Below are positions 18,573 through 27,749 of a stretch of DNA of 45,076 nucleotides, in pieces. Within the stretch, counting starts at the first letter, position 1. Every line of letters starts with the position of its first letter. The stretch spans positions 22,188-67,263 of the forward strand of contig NZ_JAFMHJ010000016.1 of assembly GCF_017854565.1 (NCBI RefSeq), written 5' to 3'. The position numbers and the translations under genes are program-made. Under the pieces are notes generated by a model, which worked only from the letters and a program-made list of their open reading frames with translations, ran no database searches and was not told the DNA's origin. This DNA is from Yoonia sp. (lineage in GTDB: Bacteria > Pseudomonadota > Alphaproteobacteria > Rhodobacterales > Rhodobacteraceae).

Positions 18573-18954
18573 TCGTTATCGCACCGGCCCCGCACCGGCC
18601 CCGCACCGGCCCCGCACCGGCCCCGCACCGGCATCGCGCGACGTGGCGGTTCGTGTCGTGGAACATCGGCGACAATGCGCGCAATATCGTCCGCGTCGCG
18701 AAACTGGCCCCCATATGCCACAGCCGCATCGCCAAGCAGGGCGCGCGCAAGGGTGTTGGGGGGTGGGTTTGCGATGTCCTTCGTGTTAAATATGTCAGTG
18801 TGGTGTCCTGCGTCGGTCTGGCGAAAAACGACGCATAGCGGCATCGCACGGCGCACTGACCCGGAAGTGAATGGCCTTGGGTCTTCCTTGTCTGTCGGGC
18901 GTTGGACACTAGATGGCTGCACTGATTTGCTGATGGCCAAGGGGGCCTTTATCG
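18573..18954. other. Gene-poor 382-bp gap between truA and tamA
   Basis: It contains the 11-bp tandem repeat (18581-18632) and otherwise no gene I can support firmly. A minus-strand frame (18569-18940) reads as 123 residues and has some protein-like stretches (DIFNTKDIANPPPNTLARAL), but it starts at TTG, runs through the repeat and overlaps the truA stop. The promoter of tamA should lie in the right half. Confidence 0.5.
18581..18632 (+). repeat. 11-bp tandem repeat GCACCGGCCCC x4.7
   Basis: Exact copies lie at 18581-18591, 18592-18602, 18603-18613 and 18614-18624, with an 8-base partial copy at 18625-18632. The period of 11 is near one helical turn of DNA and is not a multiple of three. It begins 8 nt after the truA stop codon. 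Confidence 0.95.
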
Positions 18955-20733
18955 TTGAAGAAAATTTGGTTCATCATGGCCTTTATTCTGGGCGCAAGTG
19001 GTGCGGCGGCACAAGATGTCCAGCTGGTCAGCGATACCGCGCGGGGCGCGCTGGACGAAGCATCGCTGCTGCGCGACCTTGCGGACAAGCCGGACGCGGT
19101 GCCGCAAGACTATATCGCGGCAGCCCGTGCCGATTACCGGCGCTTGCTGACGGCGCTTTACGCGGCGGGTTATTATGCGGGGACGGTGTCGATCACAATT
19201 GATGGGGTCGAAGCGGCAGCGCTTGATCCGCTGTCGGCGCCGTCGGCGATCAACGAAATCGCGATCCGTGTCATCGCGGGGCCGCGTTTCACCTTTGGTG
19301 CGGTGCGCATCGCGCCGCTGCCGCCGCAGGCCGTCTTGCCAGATGAATTTGCAACCGGCGAGATCGCGCAATCTGGCCGGATCGAGGGCGCTGTGGCGGC
19401 TGGTCTGACAAGCTGGCGCGCGCAGGGGCATGCCAAGGCGCGCGCCGCCAATCAGCAAATCATCGCCCGCCATGCCGACAATCAGCTTGATGTGGATGTT
19501 GTGCTCGCGCCCGGTCCACGGCTGCGCTTTGGTGCGCTGCAGGTGACGGGCAACAAAGCCGTCAGCACAGACCGTATTCGTCAGATCGCCGGTCTGCCCA
19601 GCGGTGCGGTATATACGCCCGACGCGATTGCAGACGCCTTGCAGCGTTTGCGCCGGACCGGCACATTTGACAGCGTGGCCCTGACCGAAGCCGACACCGT
19701 TGGGCCGGGTGACACGCTGGATATCAACGCGCAATTGGCCGAAGGCAAGCCGCGCCGGATCGGTTTCGGCATTGAACTGTCGTCGATCGAAGGGGTGACG
19801 GTGTCGTCGTTCTGGCTGCACCGCAATCTGCTGGGCGGGGCCGAACGGCTGCGCATTGACGGTGAAATCGCCGGAATCGAAGGGGAAACCGGCGGCGTCG
19901 ACTATGCACTGCGCGGCAATTTCGTGCGGCCAGCGACCTTTGGCCCCGATACCGAGCTTTTCATCCGTGGTGAAATATCGCGCGAGGATGAGCCGGATTA
20001 CCTGATCGACAAGATCGCAACCGAGGTCGGCTTTTCGCGCATCTTGGGCGATGGTCTGACGGTCGAAGTGGGTGTTGGCCTGCTGACCGCACGCGAGGAA
20101 ACGGCGCTCAGCACCCGCGAATACACGCTGCTGACGCTGCCGTTGAAAGCCACGCTTGATCGCCGGGATAGTCCGACAAATGCAAGCACGGGGTACTACA
20201 TTGATGTCCACAGCACGCCCTTTGTCGGCCTGCGGGGCGATGTGAGCGGCGCCCGCTTTTTCGCGGACGCGCGTGCCTACTACAGCTTTGGTGTAACGCG
20301 CCGCCTGACGTTCGCCGCCCGTGGCCAGCTGGGCAGCCTTGCCGGTGCCGGGATTGACGAGGCGCCTGCGGACTATCTGTTCTATTCCGGCGGTGGCGGT
20401 ACCGTGCGGGGGCAACCTTACAAGTCGTTGGGTATAGACCGGATCATAGGCACCGAAACGGTGACGACCGGCGGCACGTCGTTTGCCGGTGCCCAGCTTG
20501 AGGCGCGATTTGCCCTACGCGACAAGATCGCGCTGGTTGGGTTCTATGACATCGGACATGTGGGCGATACGGCGGTGCCGCTGGAAGATGGTGATTGGCA
20601 TGCAGGCGCGGGGATCGGGCTGCGCTATGACACCGGGATCGGGCCGATCCGGCTGGATATCGCGACACCGGCAAGTGGCGACAACGCAGGCGAAAGCGTG
20701 CAGGTTTATATCGGGATTGGGCAAGCGTTTTGA
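18955..20733 (+). CDS. tamA: TamA-type outer-membrane assembly factor (BamA/Omp85 family)
   Basis: The 592-residue Omp85 protein has a signal peptide (KKIWFIMAFILGASGAAAQ) and POTRA-like repeats, one clearly at RLRFGALQVTGNKAVSTDRI with YTPDAIADALQRLRRTG. A C-terminal 16-strand-type barrel (about 300-592) follows, containing FYSGGGGTVRGQPYKSLG and ending in Phe. With TamB it forms the translocation and assembly module that spans the periplasm. The start is inferred to be TTG 18955: an in-frame stop at 18931-18933 excludes longer forms, AAGGGGG lies about 9 nt upstream, and the next ATG (18976) would remove the basic n-region. Its stop overlaps the tamB start. Confidence 0.93.
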   Translation: MKKIWFIMAFILGASGAAAQDVQLVSDTARGALDEASLLRDLADKPDAVPQDYIAAARADYRRLLTALYAAGYYAGTVSITIDGVEAAALDPLSAPSAINEIAIRVIAGPRFTFGAVRIAPLPPQAVLPDEFATGEIAQSGRIEGAVAAGLTSWRAQGHAKARAANQQIIARHADNQLDVDVVLAPGPRLRFGALQVTGNKAVSTDRIRQIAGLPSGAVYTPDAIADALQRLRRTGTFDSVALTEADTVGPGDTLDINAQLAEGKPRRIGFGIELSSIEGVTVSSFWLHRNLLGGAERLRIDGEIAGIEGETGGVDYALRGNFVRPATFGPDTELFIRGEISREDEPDYLIDKIATEVGFSRILGDGLTVEVGVGLLTAREETALSTREYTLLTLPLKATLDRRDSPTNASTGYYIDVHSTPFVGLRGDVSGARFFADARAYYSFGVTRRLTFAARGQLGSLAGAGIDEAPADYLFYSGGGGTVRGQPYKSLGIDRIIGTETVTTGGTSFAGAQLEARFALRDKIALVGFYDIGHVGDTAVPLEDGDWHAGAGIGLRYDTGIGPIRLDIATPASGDNAGESVQVYIGIGQAF

Positions 20734-23700
20734 GACATTTCTTACTGATCTTCGCACTGCTGATCGCACCCGTCGCCGCCTTGGCCCAAAGCCAGGAGGA
20801 GCAGGACAAGGGCTATCTGGCGCAGTTGATCGAAGACAACCTGTCGGGTGCGGGCCGCCAGGTGAACATCATCGGCTTTGCGGGCGCGCTTAGCTCTGAA
20901 GCGACGATTGATAGGCTGACGATCGCCGATACGGATGGGGTTTGGCTGACGCTGGAAGGTATCGTGCTGACCTGGAGCAGGGCAGCGCTGTTGCGTGGGC
21001 AGATCGACGTGCAGGAACTCAGCGCGGCGCGCATCGTCGTGGCGCGTGCCCCGGTCACCCAAGCCAGTGCAGGGCCCGCGCCCGAGGCGCAGCCGTTTTC
21101 GCTGCCGGAACTGCCAGTGGGCATTTCGATTGATAAGCTGAACATCGACCGGATCGAATTGAGCGATGTATTTCTGGGGGAACCCATCGCGATCCGCCTG
21201 TCCGGCAGTGCCCAGCTGGCCGATGGCCAAGGCGCGGCAAATGTGCTGGCCCAGCGTTTGGATGGCAAGGCGGGTGCGTTCGAACTGATCGGTAGCTATG
21301 CCAATGAAACGCAACTTCTGGGCCTGTCGCTCAAGCTCGAGGAGGGGCCGGATGGAATCGCGGCGCGTCTGCTGGACCTGCCCGGCAGGCCAGCGGTTCG
21401 GCTTGAAATCGCAGGCACCGCGCCGACCGACAGCTATGCGGCCACTCTGGCCGTGGCGACCGACGGTCAGGACCGCCTGAATGGCACCTTCGGCATTACC
21501 ACCACGGACGCCGGGCGCCGGATACAGCTTGATTTGGGCGGTGATGTGTCGCCGCTTTTTGCGCCTGAATATCAGGCCTTCTTTGGCACCAGCGCCAGCC
21601 TGACCGCCGAGGCACTGCTGGCGGACGATGGCCGGATTGATATCTCGGAACTCGAACTGCAGGCACAGCGGCTGAACCTGTCGGGCGCCATTCGTGTGGG
21701 CGCGCAGGGGTGGCCCACGCTGATCCGCCTGACCGGCGGGATCAATGCGGCCGACGGCGTATCGGTCTTGTTGCCGCTGACGGGACCCAAGACATTTGTG
21801 GATGGGGCATCGCTTGCCATCAACTACGACACCAGCCAGTCGGACGATTGGCAGGCCGATATCACGGTGCGCGGGCTGCAGCGTCCGGGCCTTGGGATTG
21901 GCACGATTACGGCCCAGGGCGGCGGTATCCTGCAACCGGGCGAAGGCGATCTGATCGGTCAGGTCACGGCCAACCTGCGCTATGGCGCCACCGGTGTGCA
22001 GCTTGATGATGCTGCCGTGTCGCGGGCCTTTGGCAATGCGGTCACAGGCGAATTCGTTGCCCGCCGCGTCGAAGGTGCCCCGATCCGGATTTCGCGGTTT
22101 ACGCTGAACGGTGCTGGCCTGAACGCCCGTGCCGAGGCGACGATAGACGGGCCAAAATCCGGGCTGCGCACGCAGGCCACGGCCAATGTCACGGTCGCCG
22201 GGCTGGACCGCTTTTCGACGCTGGTCGGTCAGGATTTGGGCGGCGCGGCAGAGATCGCGATCCGCGCCGATCTGACCCCGCTGGACGGGCTGTTCAATAT
22301 CGTTCTGAACGGCACGACCCGTGATTTGTCCGTCGGCATGGCGCAGGCGGATGCGGTGCTGGCGGGCGCGGGCAGGGTCACGGCCAATGCCGTGCGCGAC
22401 ACCGACGGCACAAGGTTGGAAACCCTGCGTATACAAACGCCAGCGGCATTGATCACCGCAACGGCGGCATTGACCAGTGCAGGCAGCGAGGCCGATTTTG
22501 ACGCGCGCCTCGACGACATCGCGCTGGTGGCGCCCGGTATCACAGGCCCCGCCACGGCACGCGGTACGGTGACCCGCGACGCGACCGGCGTGATGGACTT
22601 CAAGATCGCCGGCACCGGCCCTGCCGCGACCGTTGACGCGGCCGGCACCGTCAATCCCGCAGAGGTTGGGCAGACGATCACCGCGGCAGCGACGGTCGAT
22701 GTCACCGATCTCGCACGCTACGCGACGATTGCGGGCAGGCCGCTGAGTGGCGCCGCGAAACTGTATCTGCGCGGCGCGTTGGTGACCGACGGTCTGCGCT
22801 TTGATGTGAATGTCGACGCACAAACGACGGACCTGACGACGGGCGTCGCCCGGGTTGATCCGCTGCTGGCCGGGCAGGGCCGCCTGTCCGCCGCTGTCGC
22901 CGGGTCGGCTGCGAATAGTCTCAGCGTTTCGGCGCTGCGCGTGACCACCCCGGCGCTTACGTTGTCCGGCGATGCCAGCGTGCAGCCGGGGGGCCCGACA
23001 TCGGCTGATATCGCGCTGAAAATCAACGATGCAGCCGTGTTTGACCCCAGCCTGAGCGGCCCATTGACGGTATCTATCAACGCGGAACCTGCCCCCGATG
23101 ATGCGGTGCTGGTCGCGATCAGTGCGGTCGGCCCCGGCGCAACGGTACGGCTGGATGCAACCGTCGCGTCGCCTGCTGATGACTACGCTGTGACGGGCGA
23201 CCTCAGCGGGCAAATCGCCGATCTTGCGGCCTATCGCGCGCTGGTCGGGCAGCCTGTCGCGGGGCAAGTCGATGTTGCGGTGTCCGGCACCGTTCTGCCG
23301 GACCTTAGCGGGTTCGACGCCAAGATCACCCTGCGCAGCGAGGATTTGGCGATCGGCAACCCATCGGTCGATGTCTTGTTGCGCGGCACGGGCCGGGTCA
23401 ATGCGACCGTGGGGCTGGCCGATGACATTCTGTCTGTCCGCACGCTCGAGGTGACGACGCCGCAGGTTTCGGTCGTGGGCGCCTTGAACGGCAACGCGGG
23501 CATCGGGCAGGGGCGGTTCAACGCCAGTTTGCGCGATGTCGGCGTTTTGACGGACCAGATCAGTGGCCCTGTCCGCGCCACCGGGATGGCGTCGCTGGAC
23601 CAGAATGGCAATTGGGGGATCGACGCCAAGGGCACCGGCCCCGGCGGCCTGCAGGCGCAGATCACCGGCCAAATCAGCCAAACGGGTCAGCTGAACATCA

Positions 23701-24992
23701 CTATCGACGGCAGTGCGCCGCTGGCTCTGGCCAATACCGCCATTGACCCCCGGCGGCTAAGCGGGACCGCGAATTTCGACCTTGCCGTGAATGGCCCGCC
23801 GCAGCTTTCATCGCTGAGCGGTCAGGTGACCTTTGCCAATGGGCGGCTGGCGGCCCCGACGCTGGCGCAAGCGCTTGAAGACATCGGCGGCGCGATCCGC
23901 CTGAGCGGCGGCGCGGCGCAGCTTGACCTGCGCGCGAATGTCGAAAGCGGCGGCGACATCGCGATCACCGGCCCCATCGCGTTCAACGCGCCGAACACGG
24001 CGGATGTGACATTGCGGCTGGGCGATGTGGTTTTGAAAGACCCGTCCTTGTACACCACAACGGTATCCGGCGCGATCACACTGACCGGACCGCTGCAGGG
24101 TGGCGCGCGTGTGGCGGGGCGGCTGGCGCTTGGGCAGACCGATATACAGGTGCCGTCGTCAAGCATCAGCACATTGGGTGCATTGCCCGATGTGTTGCAC
24201 ATTGGCGCCGATGCCGCCGTGCGGCGTACCCTGCAACGGGCCGGTGTGGTCAATGGTGGCGGTGGCGGCGCTGGCGCTGCGGCACGCCCCGGCCGGGCCT
24301 ATCCGCTGGATATCGTAATTGATGCACCGTCACGCATATTCATCCGGGGGCGCGGTCTTGACGCGGAACTGGGCGGGCGCCTGACCATTGGCGGGACCAC
24401 GGCCAGTGTCATTCCTGTTGGCCGATTCGACCTGTTGCGCGGGCGCATTGATATCCTGCAACAGCGCTTCAATCTGACCGAAGGCAGCGCATCGCTGCAG
24501 GGCGACTTCGTGCCCTACATCCGGTTGGTCGCGGCGACGGAAACACCGACCGGAACCACGATCAACATCGTCGTCGAAGGACCGGCCAGCGAACCTGAGG
24601 TCAGCTTTGTCTCGACGCCGGAACTGCCGCAGGACGAGGTCCTGTCGCAGCTGATCTTCGGGCGAAATCTGGACAGTATCAGCCCGTTTCAGGCGATCCA
24701 GCTTGCGTCGGCGATCAGCACGCTTGCCGGACGGGGCGGTGGTGCTTTGGACCGGTTGCGGCGCAACATCGGGCTGGATGATTTTGATGTGACCACCGAC
24801 GACGAAGGTGCCACCGCAGTGCGGGTCGGAAAATACCTGTCCGAAAATATCTATACCGACGTAACGATCACCAGCGAAGGCGACACCGAGATCAACCTGA
24901 ACCTGGACCTGACCGATGAAATCACCGCCAAAGGCAGCGTTGATCAAGACGGTCAAACCAGCGTGGGCGTATTTTTTGAAAGGGATTACTGA
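20730..24992 (+). CDS. tamB: TamB-type translocation/assembly protein (AsmA-like, DUF490)
   Basis: The 1420-residue protein has an N-terminal signal or anchor (MRHFLLIFALLIAPVAALA), a very long repetitive beta-helical region and a C-terminal TamB/DUF490 domain. Typical C-terminal sequences are DELPQDEVLSQLIFGR-like (PELPQDEVLSQLIFGRNL) and the end GVFFERDY. TamB spans the periplasm, and its groove is thought to carry lipids or support outer-membrane protein assembly. The start is a TTG that overlaps the tamA stop as TTGA, which fits coupled translation. The length is within the family range. A long opposite-strand frame inside it is a by-product of GC-rich codon use. Confidence 0.94.
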   Translation: MRHFLLIFALLIAPVAALAQSQEEQDKGYLAQLIEDNLSGAGRQVNIIGFAGALSSEATIDRLTIADTDGVWLTLEGIVLTWSRAALLRGQIDVQELSAARIVVARAPVTQASAGPAPEAQPFSLPELPVGISIDKLNIDRIELSDVFLGEPIAIRLSGSAQLADGQGAANVLAQRLDGKAGAFELIGSYANETQLLGLSLKLEEGPDGIAARLLDLPGRPAVRLEIAGTAPTDSYAATLAVATDGQDRLNGTFGITTTDAGRRIQLDLGGDVSPLFAPEYQAFFGTSASLTAEALLADDGRIDISELELQAQRLNLSGAIRVGAQGWPTLIRLTGGINAADGVSVLLPLTGPKTFVDGASLAINYDTSQSDDWQADITVRGLQRPGLGIGTITAQGGGILQPGEGDLIGQVTANLRYGATGVQLDDAAVSRAFGNAVTGEFVARRVEGAPIRISRFTLNGAGLNARAEATIDGPKSGLRTQATANVTVAGLDRFSTLVGQDLGGAAEIAIRADLTPLDGLFNIVLNGTTRDLSVGMAQADAVLAGAGRVTANAVRDTDGTRLETLRIQTPAALITATAALTSAGSEADFDARLDDIALVAPGITGPATARGTVTRDATGVMDFKIAGTGPAATVDAAGTVNPAEVGQTITAAATVDVTDLARYATIAGRPLSGAAKLYLRGALVTDGLRFDVNVDAQTTDLTTGVARVDPLLAGQGRLSAAVAGSAANSLSVSALRVTTPALTLSGDASVQPGGPTSADIALKINDAAVFDPSLSGPLTVSINAEPAPDDAVLVAISAVGPGATVRLDATVASPADDYAVTGDLSGQIADLAAYRALVGQPVAGQVDVAVSGTVLPDLSGFDAKITLRSEDLAIGNPSVDVLLRGTGRVNATVGLADDILSVRTLEVTTPQVSVVGALNGNAGIGQGRFNASLRDVGVLTDQISGPVRATGMASLDQNGNWGIDAKGTGPGGLQAQITGQISQTGQLNITIDGSAPLALANTAIDPRRLSGTANFDLAVNGPPQLSSLSGQVTFANGRLAAPTLAQALEDIGGAIRLSGGAAQLDLRANVESGGDIAITGPIAFNAPNTADVTLRLGDVVLKDPSLYTTTVSGAITLTGPLQGGARVAGRLALGQTDIQVPSSSISTLGALPDVLHIGADAAVRRTLQRAGVVNGGGGGAGAAARPGRAYPLDIVIDAPSRIFIRGRGLDAELGGRLTIGGTTASVIPVGRFDLLRGRIDILQQRFNLTEGSASLQGDFVPYIRLVAATETPTGTTINIVVEGPASEPEVSFVSTPELPQDEVLSQLIFGRNLDSISPFQAIQLASAISTLAGRGGGALDRLRRNIGLDDFDVTTDDEGATAVRVGKYLSENIYTDVTITSEGDTEINLNLDLTDEITAKGSVDQDGQTSVGVFFERDY

Positions 24993-24993
24993 C

Positions 24994-25024
24994 GCCGCGC
25001 CGCCCCCTTGGTGGGCAACGCGGC
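24994..25024. terminator. Interrupted hairpin between convergent tamB and PstS-OmpA genes
   Basis: The outer stem GCCGCG/CGCGGC (24994-24999 and 25019-25024), a 2x2 internal loop, and the inner stem GCCC/GGGC (25002-25005 and 25013-25016) with a 7-nt loop sit in the 57-nt gap between two convergent genes. There is no T-run, so it may be a weak bidirectional or Rho-assisted terminator. Confidence 0.45.
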
Positions 25025-25049
25025 ATCATGACTCGCGGCGGTCAGCGTG

Positions 25050-26627
25050 CTACCGCAGCCACAGCTCTACCCGGCGGTTGCGGCGGCGGCCGTCTTCGTC
25101 GTCATTGCATGCGACCGGCGCCAGTTCGCCAAACCCAGCCGCGCGAAAACGTGTCCTGTCCATCTGCCGGGCATCGGGGTGCGACAGCACGGCGCGCAAT
25201 GTTGTGTCCGCACGGCTGCTGGACAGCGCACCGTTCAACTCGAACGCTCCGACGTCATCGCTGTAGCCTACGAAAACCACCTCGCGGGCGGCATTTTCGG
25301 GGCGTTTGAGGTATTCAACAACGCGTACAATGTCGCGCTGCGCCTTGTTGTCCAAAACGGCCGAACCAATTTCAAACCGGAATGTTGTGGAAAGCCGCTC
25401 TGCGTTCGACAAGGTCGACACCATTTCGCTCAGGTATGACAGCGCGGCAGGTTCGTCTATGAATTCCTGCGCATTCAGATCCATCGTGGTTTGGTAATTT
25501 TCCCGCACAGACACGCCCAGATCAATGAACCCGGCTTCGCGGACCAATATGTCGGCAGAGGGCGATATGGAAAAATCGAGAAGATTTTGCGTTCTGGGTT
25601 TTGGATTGTTGTCCGTGAAAAGCCGCAGGCGGCGTTCAAGTGGATATTCTTCCGTCTTTGCCGCAAATTCGGTTGCGACCATTTTGATCCCGCAGCTTGC
25701 AATCAGGTTCACGCTTTTGGCGTCGCCCAAACTGGCAAAGCCGACATAGCCAATGCCACCAATATCCGCAACGACCTGCTGGGCCATTTGCTCGTTCCCG
25801 CCGACAACAACTGCGGTGGCGGACATGTCAACGCCTGCGGGCGCGAGAATCTGCGAGGTAAAGACGCCACGTGTGCCCGATTCCGCATCGCGGGTGTAGA
25901 CCGTTATCGGCAAATCAGGTCCACCAACATCGGCCCAGTTCCGAACGCGGCCCGAAAAGATGTCGGACATTTGGCCGACTGTCAGGTCTGAAACCGGGTT
26001 GTTTGGCGATACGATTGCCAGAATACTGTCAACGGCCACGATATATTCTTGCGACAAATCCAACAGGTCCCCACGCCCCTGCTGTGCGATTGCGGCAATC
26101 TCTTCGGGGGTCACGGGGCGCGACGACATGCCGATATCGGCGGTGCCATCAATCAGCGACCGCAACCCGGTGGACGAACCCGCCGCCTGAACCTCAACCG
26201 TGAGAACCCGGTTGCCGAACCCGCCTGCGTCATAGACCTGCAGCTCTGTGCGGGTGTCGCCAAGGTCTTCTGTATTGGTGACGGTCGCATTCAGGGCCTC
26301 GGCATAGCCTTGGACCAGAAGCGGAAACAGCTTATCGCCGATGGTATCAGAGCCATGCACAATCACATCTGCGGGCTGTCGCACAATCACGGGACAGGCC
26401 GCACCCAGACATTCGACGTCGCTTTTGCTGATCCGCATGATGCCAACGGCTGTCTCGATCACAAACACGTCCGCTTCGCCCGGCAACAACACGCCTTGCA
26501 TGCTGGATTGGCCATCGACCGTCCGCAGGGTCACTTGCTGTGCAAACGCCATCTGGGTGGTGTTCATCATCAATGCGCTTACTAGAAAAGCGCCGGTTAG
26601 TTTCTTGTTCACGGACCCACCAGTCAT
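25050..26627 (-). CDS. PstS-like phosphate-binding domain fused to OmpA peptidoglycan-binding domain
   Basis: The 525-residue protein has a signal peptide (GAFLVSALMMNTTQMAFAQ) and a short N-terminal domain with a likely disulfide (CLGAACP). A PstS/SBP-like domain follows with ligand loops VHGSDTIGDKL, AAGSSTGLRSLIDG and YTRDAESGTRGVF. An OmpA-like C-terminal domain (about 400-525) ends in DGRRRNRRVELWLR. OmpA domains bind peptidoglycan diaminopimelate, so the phosphate-binding part should be tethered to the wall rather than free. Such fusions are known in alphaproteobacteria, and the role is uncertain (scavenging, storage or sensing). The start is ATG 26627 or the in-frame GTG 26612. No pst transport genes are adjacent. 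Confidence 0.9.
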   Translation of the reverse strand: MTGGSVNKKLTGAFLVSALMMNTTQMAFAQQVTLRTVDGQSSMQGVLLPGEADVFVIETAVGIMRISKSDVECLGAACPVIVRQPADVIVHGSDTIGDKLFPLLVQGYAEALNATVTNTEDLGDTRTELQVYDAGGFGNRVLTVEVQAAGSSTGLRSLIDGTADIGMSSRPVTPEEIAAIAQQGRGDLLDLSQEYIVAVDSILAIVSPNNPVSDLTVGQMSDIFSGRVRNWADVGGPDLPITVYTRDAESGTRGVFTSQILAPAGVDMSATAVVVGGNEQMAQQVVADIGGIGYVGFASLGDAKSVNLIASCGIKMVATEFAAKTEEYPLERRLRLFTDNNPKPRTQNLLDFSISPSADILVREAGFIDLGVSVRENYQTTMDLNAQEFIDEPAALSYLSEMVSTLSNAERLSTTFRFEIGSAVLDNKAQRDIVRVVEYLKRPENAAREVVFVGYSDDVGAFELNGALSSSRADTTLRAVLSHPDARQMDRTRFRAAGFGELAPVACNDDEDGRRRNRRVELWLR

Positions 26628-26714
26628 TACATATTACAACACCTACCTGTTAGGCGTTCCCGGCAAATTTATGAAGGGACAATGTCATTATTATGTTTCG
26701 ACTATGGGTGCTGT

Positions 26715-26728
26715 CGCCAAAGGTGGCG
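26715..26728 (-). other. Short hairpin after oppF
   Basis: CGCCA and TGGCG arms (26715-26719 and 26724-26728) with a 4-nt loop lie 14 nt after the oppF stop on the transcribed strand. No T-run follows, so it is a weak terminator or an RNA 3'-end stabiliser at best. Confidence 0.35.
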
Positions 26729-26741
26729 CGAATCATCCGCG

Positions 26742-27749
26742 CTATCCGGTGACCGCCAAAACCTGTTGCGCGGCATGGAACGGACAGGCGACCTGATGCC
26801 CCTGCGCAATATCTTGCAGCGCGGGCCGGGTCCCTGCACATGATGGCTGGACCTTTGGACAGCGGGTGCGAAAGACACAGCCTGACGGTGGCGCCAGCGG
26901 CGATGGCAGCTCGCCCTCCAAGATCGGACGCGGGCGCGCACGTTCCAGCACCGGGTCGGGGATCGGCACCGACGCGATCAGTGCTTGACTATAGGGGTGT
27001 TCGGGCGCGGTGGTCAGGATGTCACTGGCGGCCGTTTCCATCACGCGGCCCAGATACATCACCACGATGCGGTCGCTGATATGCCGCACCACGCTAAGGT
27101 CATGCGCGATAAAGATCATCGACAGGCCCATGTCGCGCTGCAATTCCATCAAAAGGTTGACCACCTGCGCCTGCACGGACACATCCAACGCCGAAACGGG
27201 TTCGTCGCAGATGATCAATTTCGGTTTGAGGATCAGCGCACGCGCAATCCCGATCCGTTGGCATTGTCCGCCGGAAAATTCGTGCGGATAACGGTTTACC
27301 AGATTGGGCAACAAACCGACCCGCTCCATCAATGCGCGTACGCGGGACGTGACCTGTTTGCGGGGCGTCTTGGGTTCATGAGTGATCAGCGGCTCTGCGA
27401 TGATTTCGCCCACGGTCATGCGTGGGTTCAGCGCCGCCAGCGGATCTTGAAAGATCATCTGCACATCGCGCCGATGCACCCGGCGCTGGCGTGCATCCAT
27501 ATTGGCCAGATCGGCGCCCTCAAAAAAGATGTTGCCGCCCGACGATGGCACGGTGCCGACAATCGCGCGCGCAAGCGTGGACTTGCCGGACCCGCTTTCG
27601 CCGACGACGCCCAGACATTCGCCGGGGGCCAGATCGAACGACACCTCGGATACGGCATGCAGTTTGCGCGCGGGCGTCCATGGCCAGGAACCGGGGCGGC
27701 GGACATCAAACGTGACCGACAGATCGCGCACAGACAGGATCGGGGACAT
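26742..27749 (-). CDS. oppF: Oligopeptide ABC transporter ATPase, OppF type
   Basis: The 335-residue ATPase has Walker A GESGSGKS (50-57), the Q-loop in MIFQDPLAALNP, signature FSGGQ (158-162), Walker B LIICDEP (178-184) and a C-terminal oligopeptide-family extension with cysteines (GCVFRTRC). The start is ATG 27749, which shares one base with the oppD stop (TGATG) and has a full AAGGAGGT site just upstream. The longer frame lacks family sequence. It pairs with OppD to energise OppBC. It is the last gene of the second peptide-uptake operon. Confidence 0.95.
   Translation of the reverse strand: MSPILSVRDLSVTFDVRRPGSWPWTPARKLHAVSEVSFDLAPGECLGVVGESGSGKSTLARAIVGTVPSSGGNIFFEGADLANMDARQRRVHRRDVQMIFQDPLAALNPRMTVGEIIAEPLITHEPKTPRKQVTSRVRALMERVGLLPNLVNRYPHEFSGGQCQRIGIARALILKPKLIICDEPVSALDVSVQAQVVNLLMELQRDMGLSMIFIAHDLSVVRHISDRIVVMYLGRVMETAASDILTTAPEHPYSQALIASVPIPDPVLERARPRPILEGELPSPLAPPSGCVFRTRCPKVQPSCAGTRPALQDIAQGHQVACPFHAAQQVLAVTG

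Noticed and set aside
18581..18632. Short CRISPR or attachment site at the truA end
   Set aside because: The copies are directly adjacent without spacers, and no integrase or mobile gene is near.
20742..23681. 979-codon minus-strand open frame
   Set aside because: It is opposite tamB, which has a signal peptide and DUF490 features. The antisense product is Arg/Gln/Asp-rich and shows no domain.
26628..26741. Possible Pho box before the PstS-OmpA gene
   Set aside because: Only one half site (ATGTCAT) resembles the CTGTCAT consensus. The partner half at the right spacing does not match.
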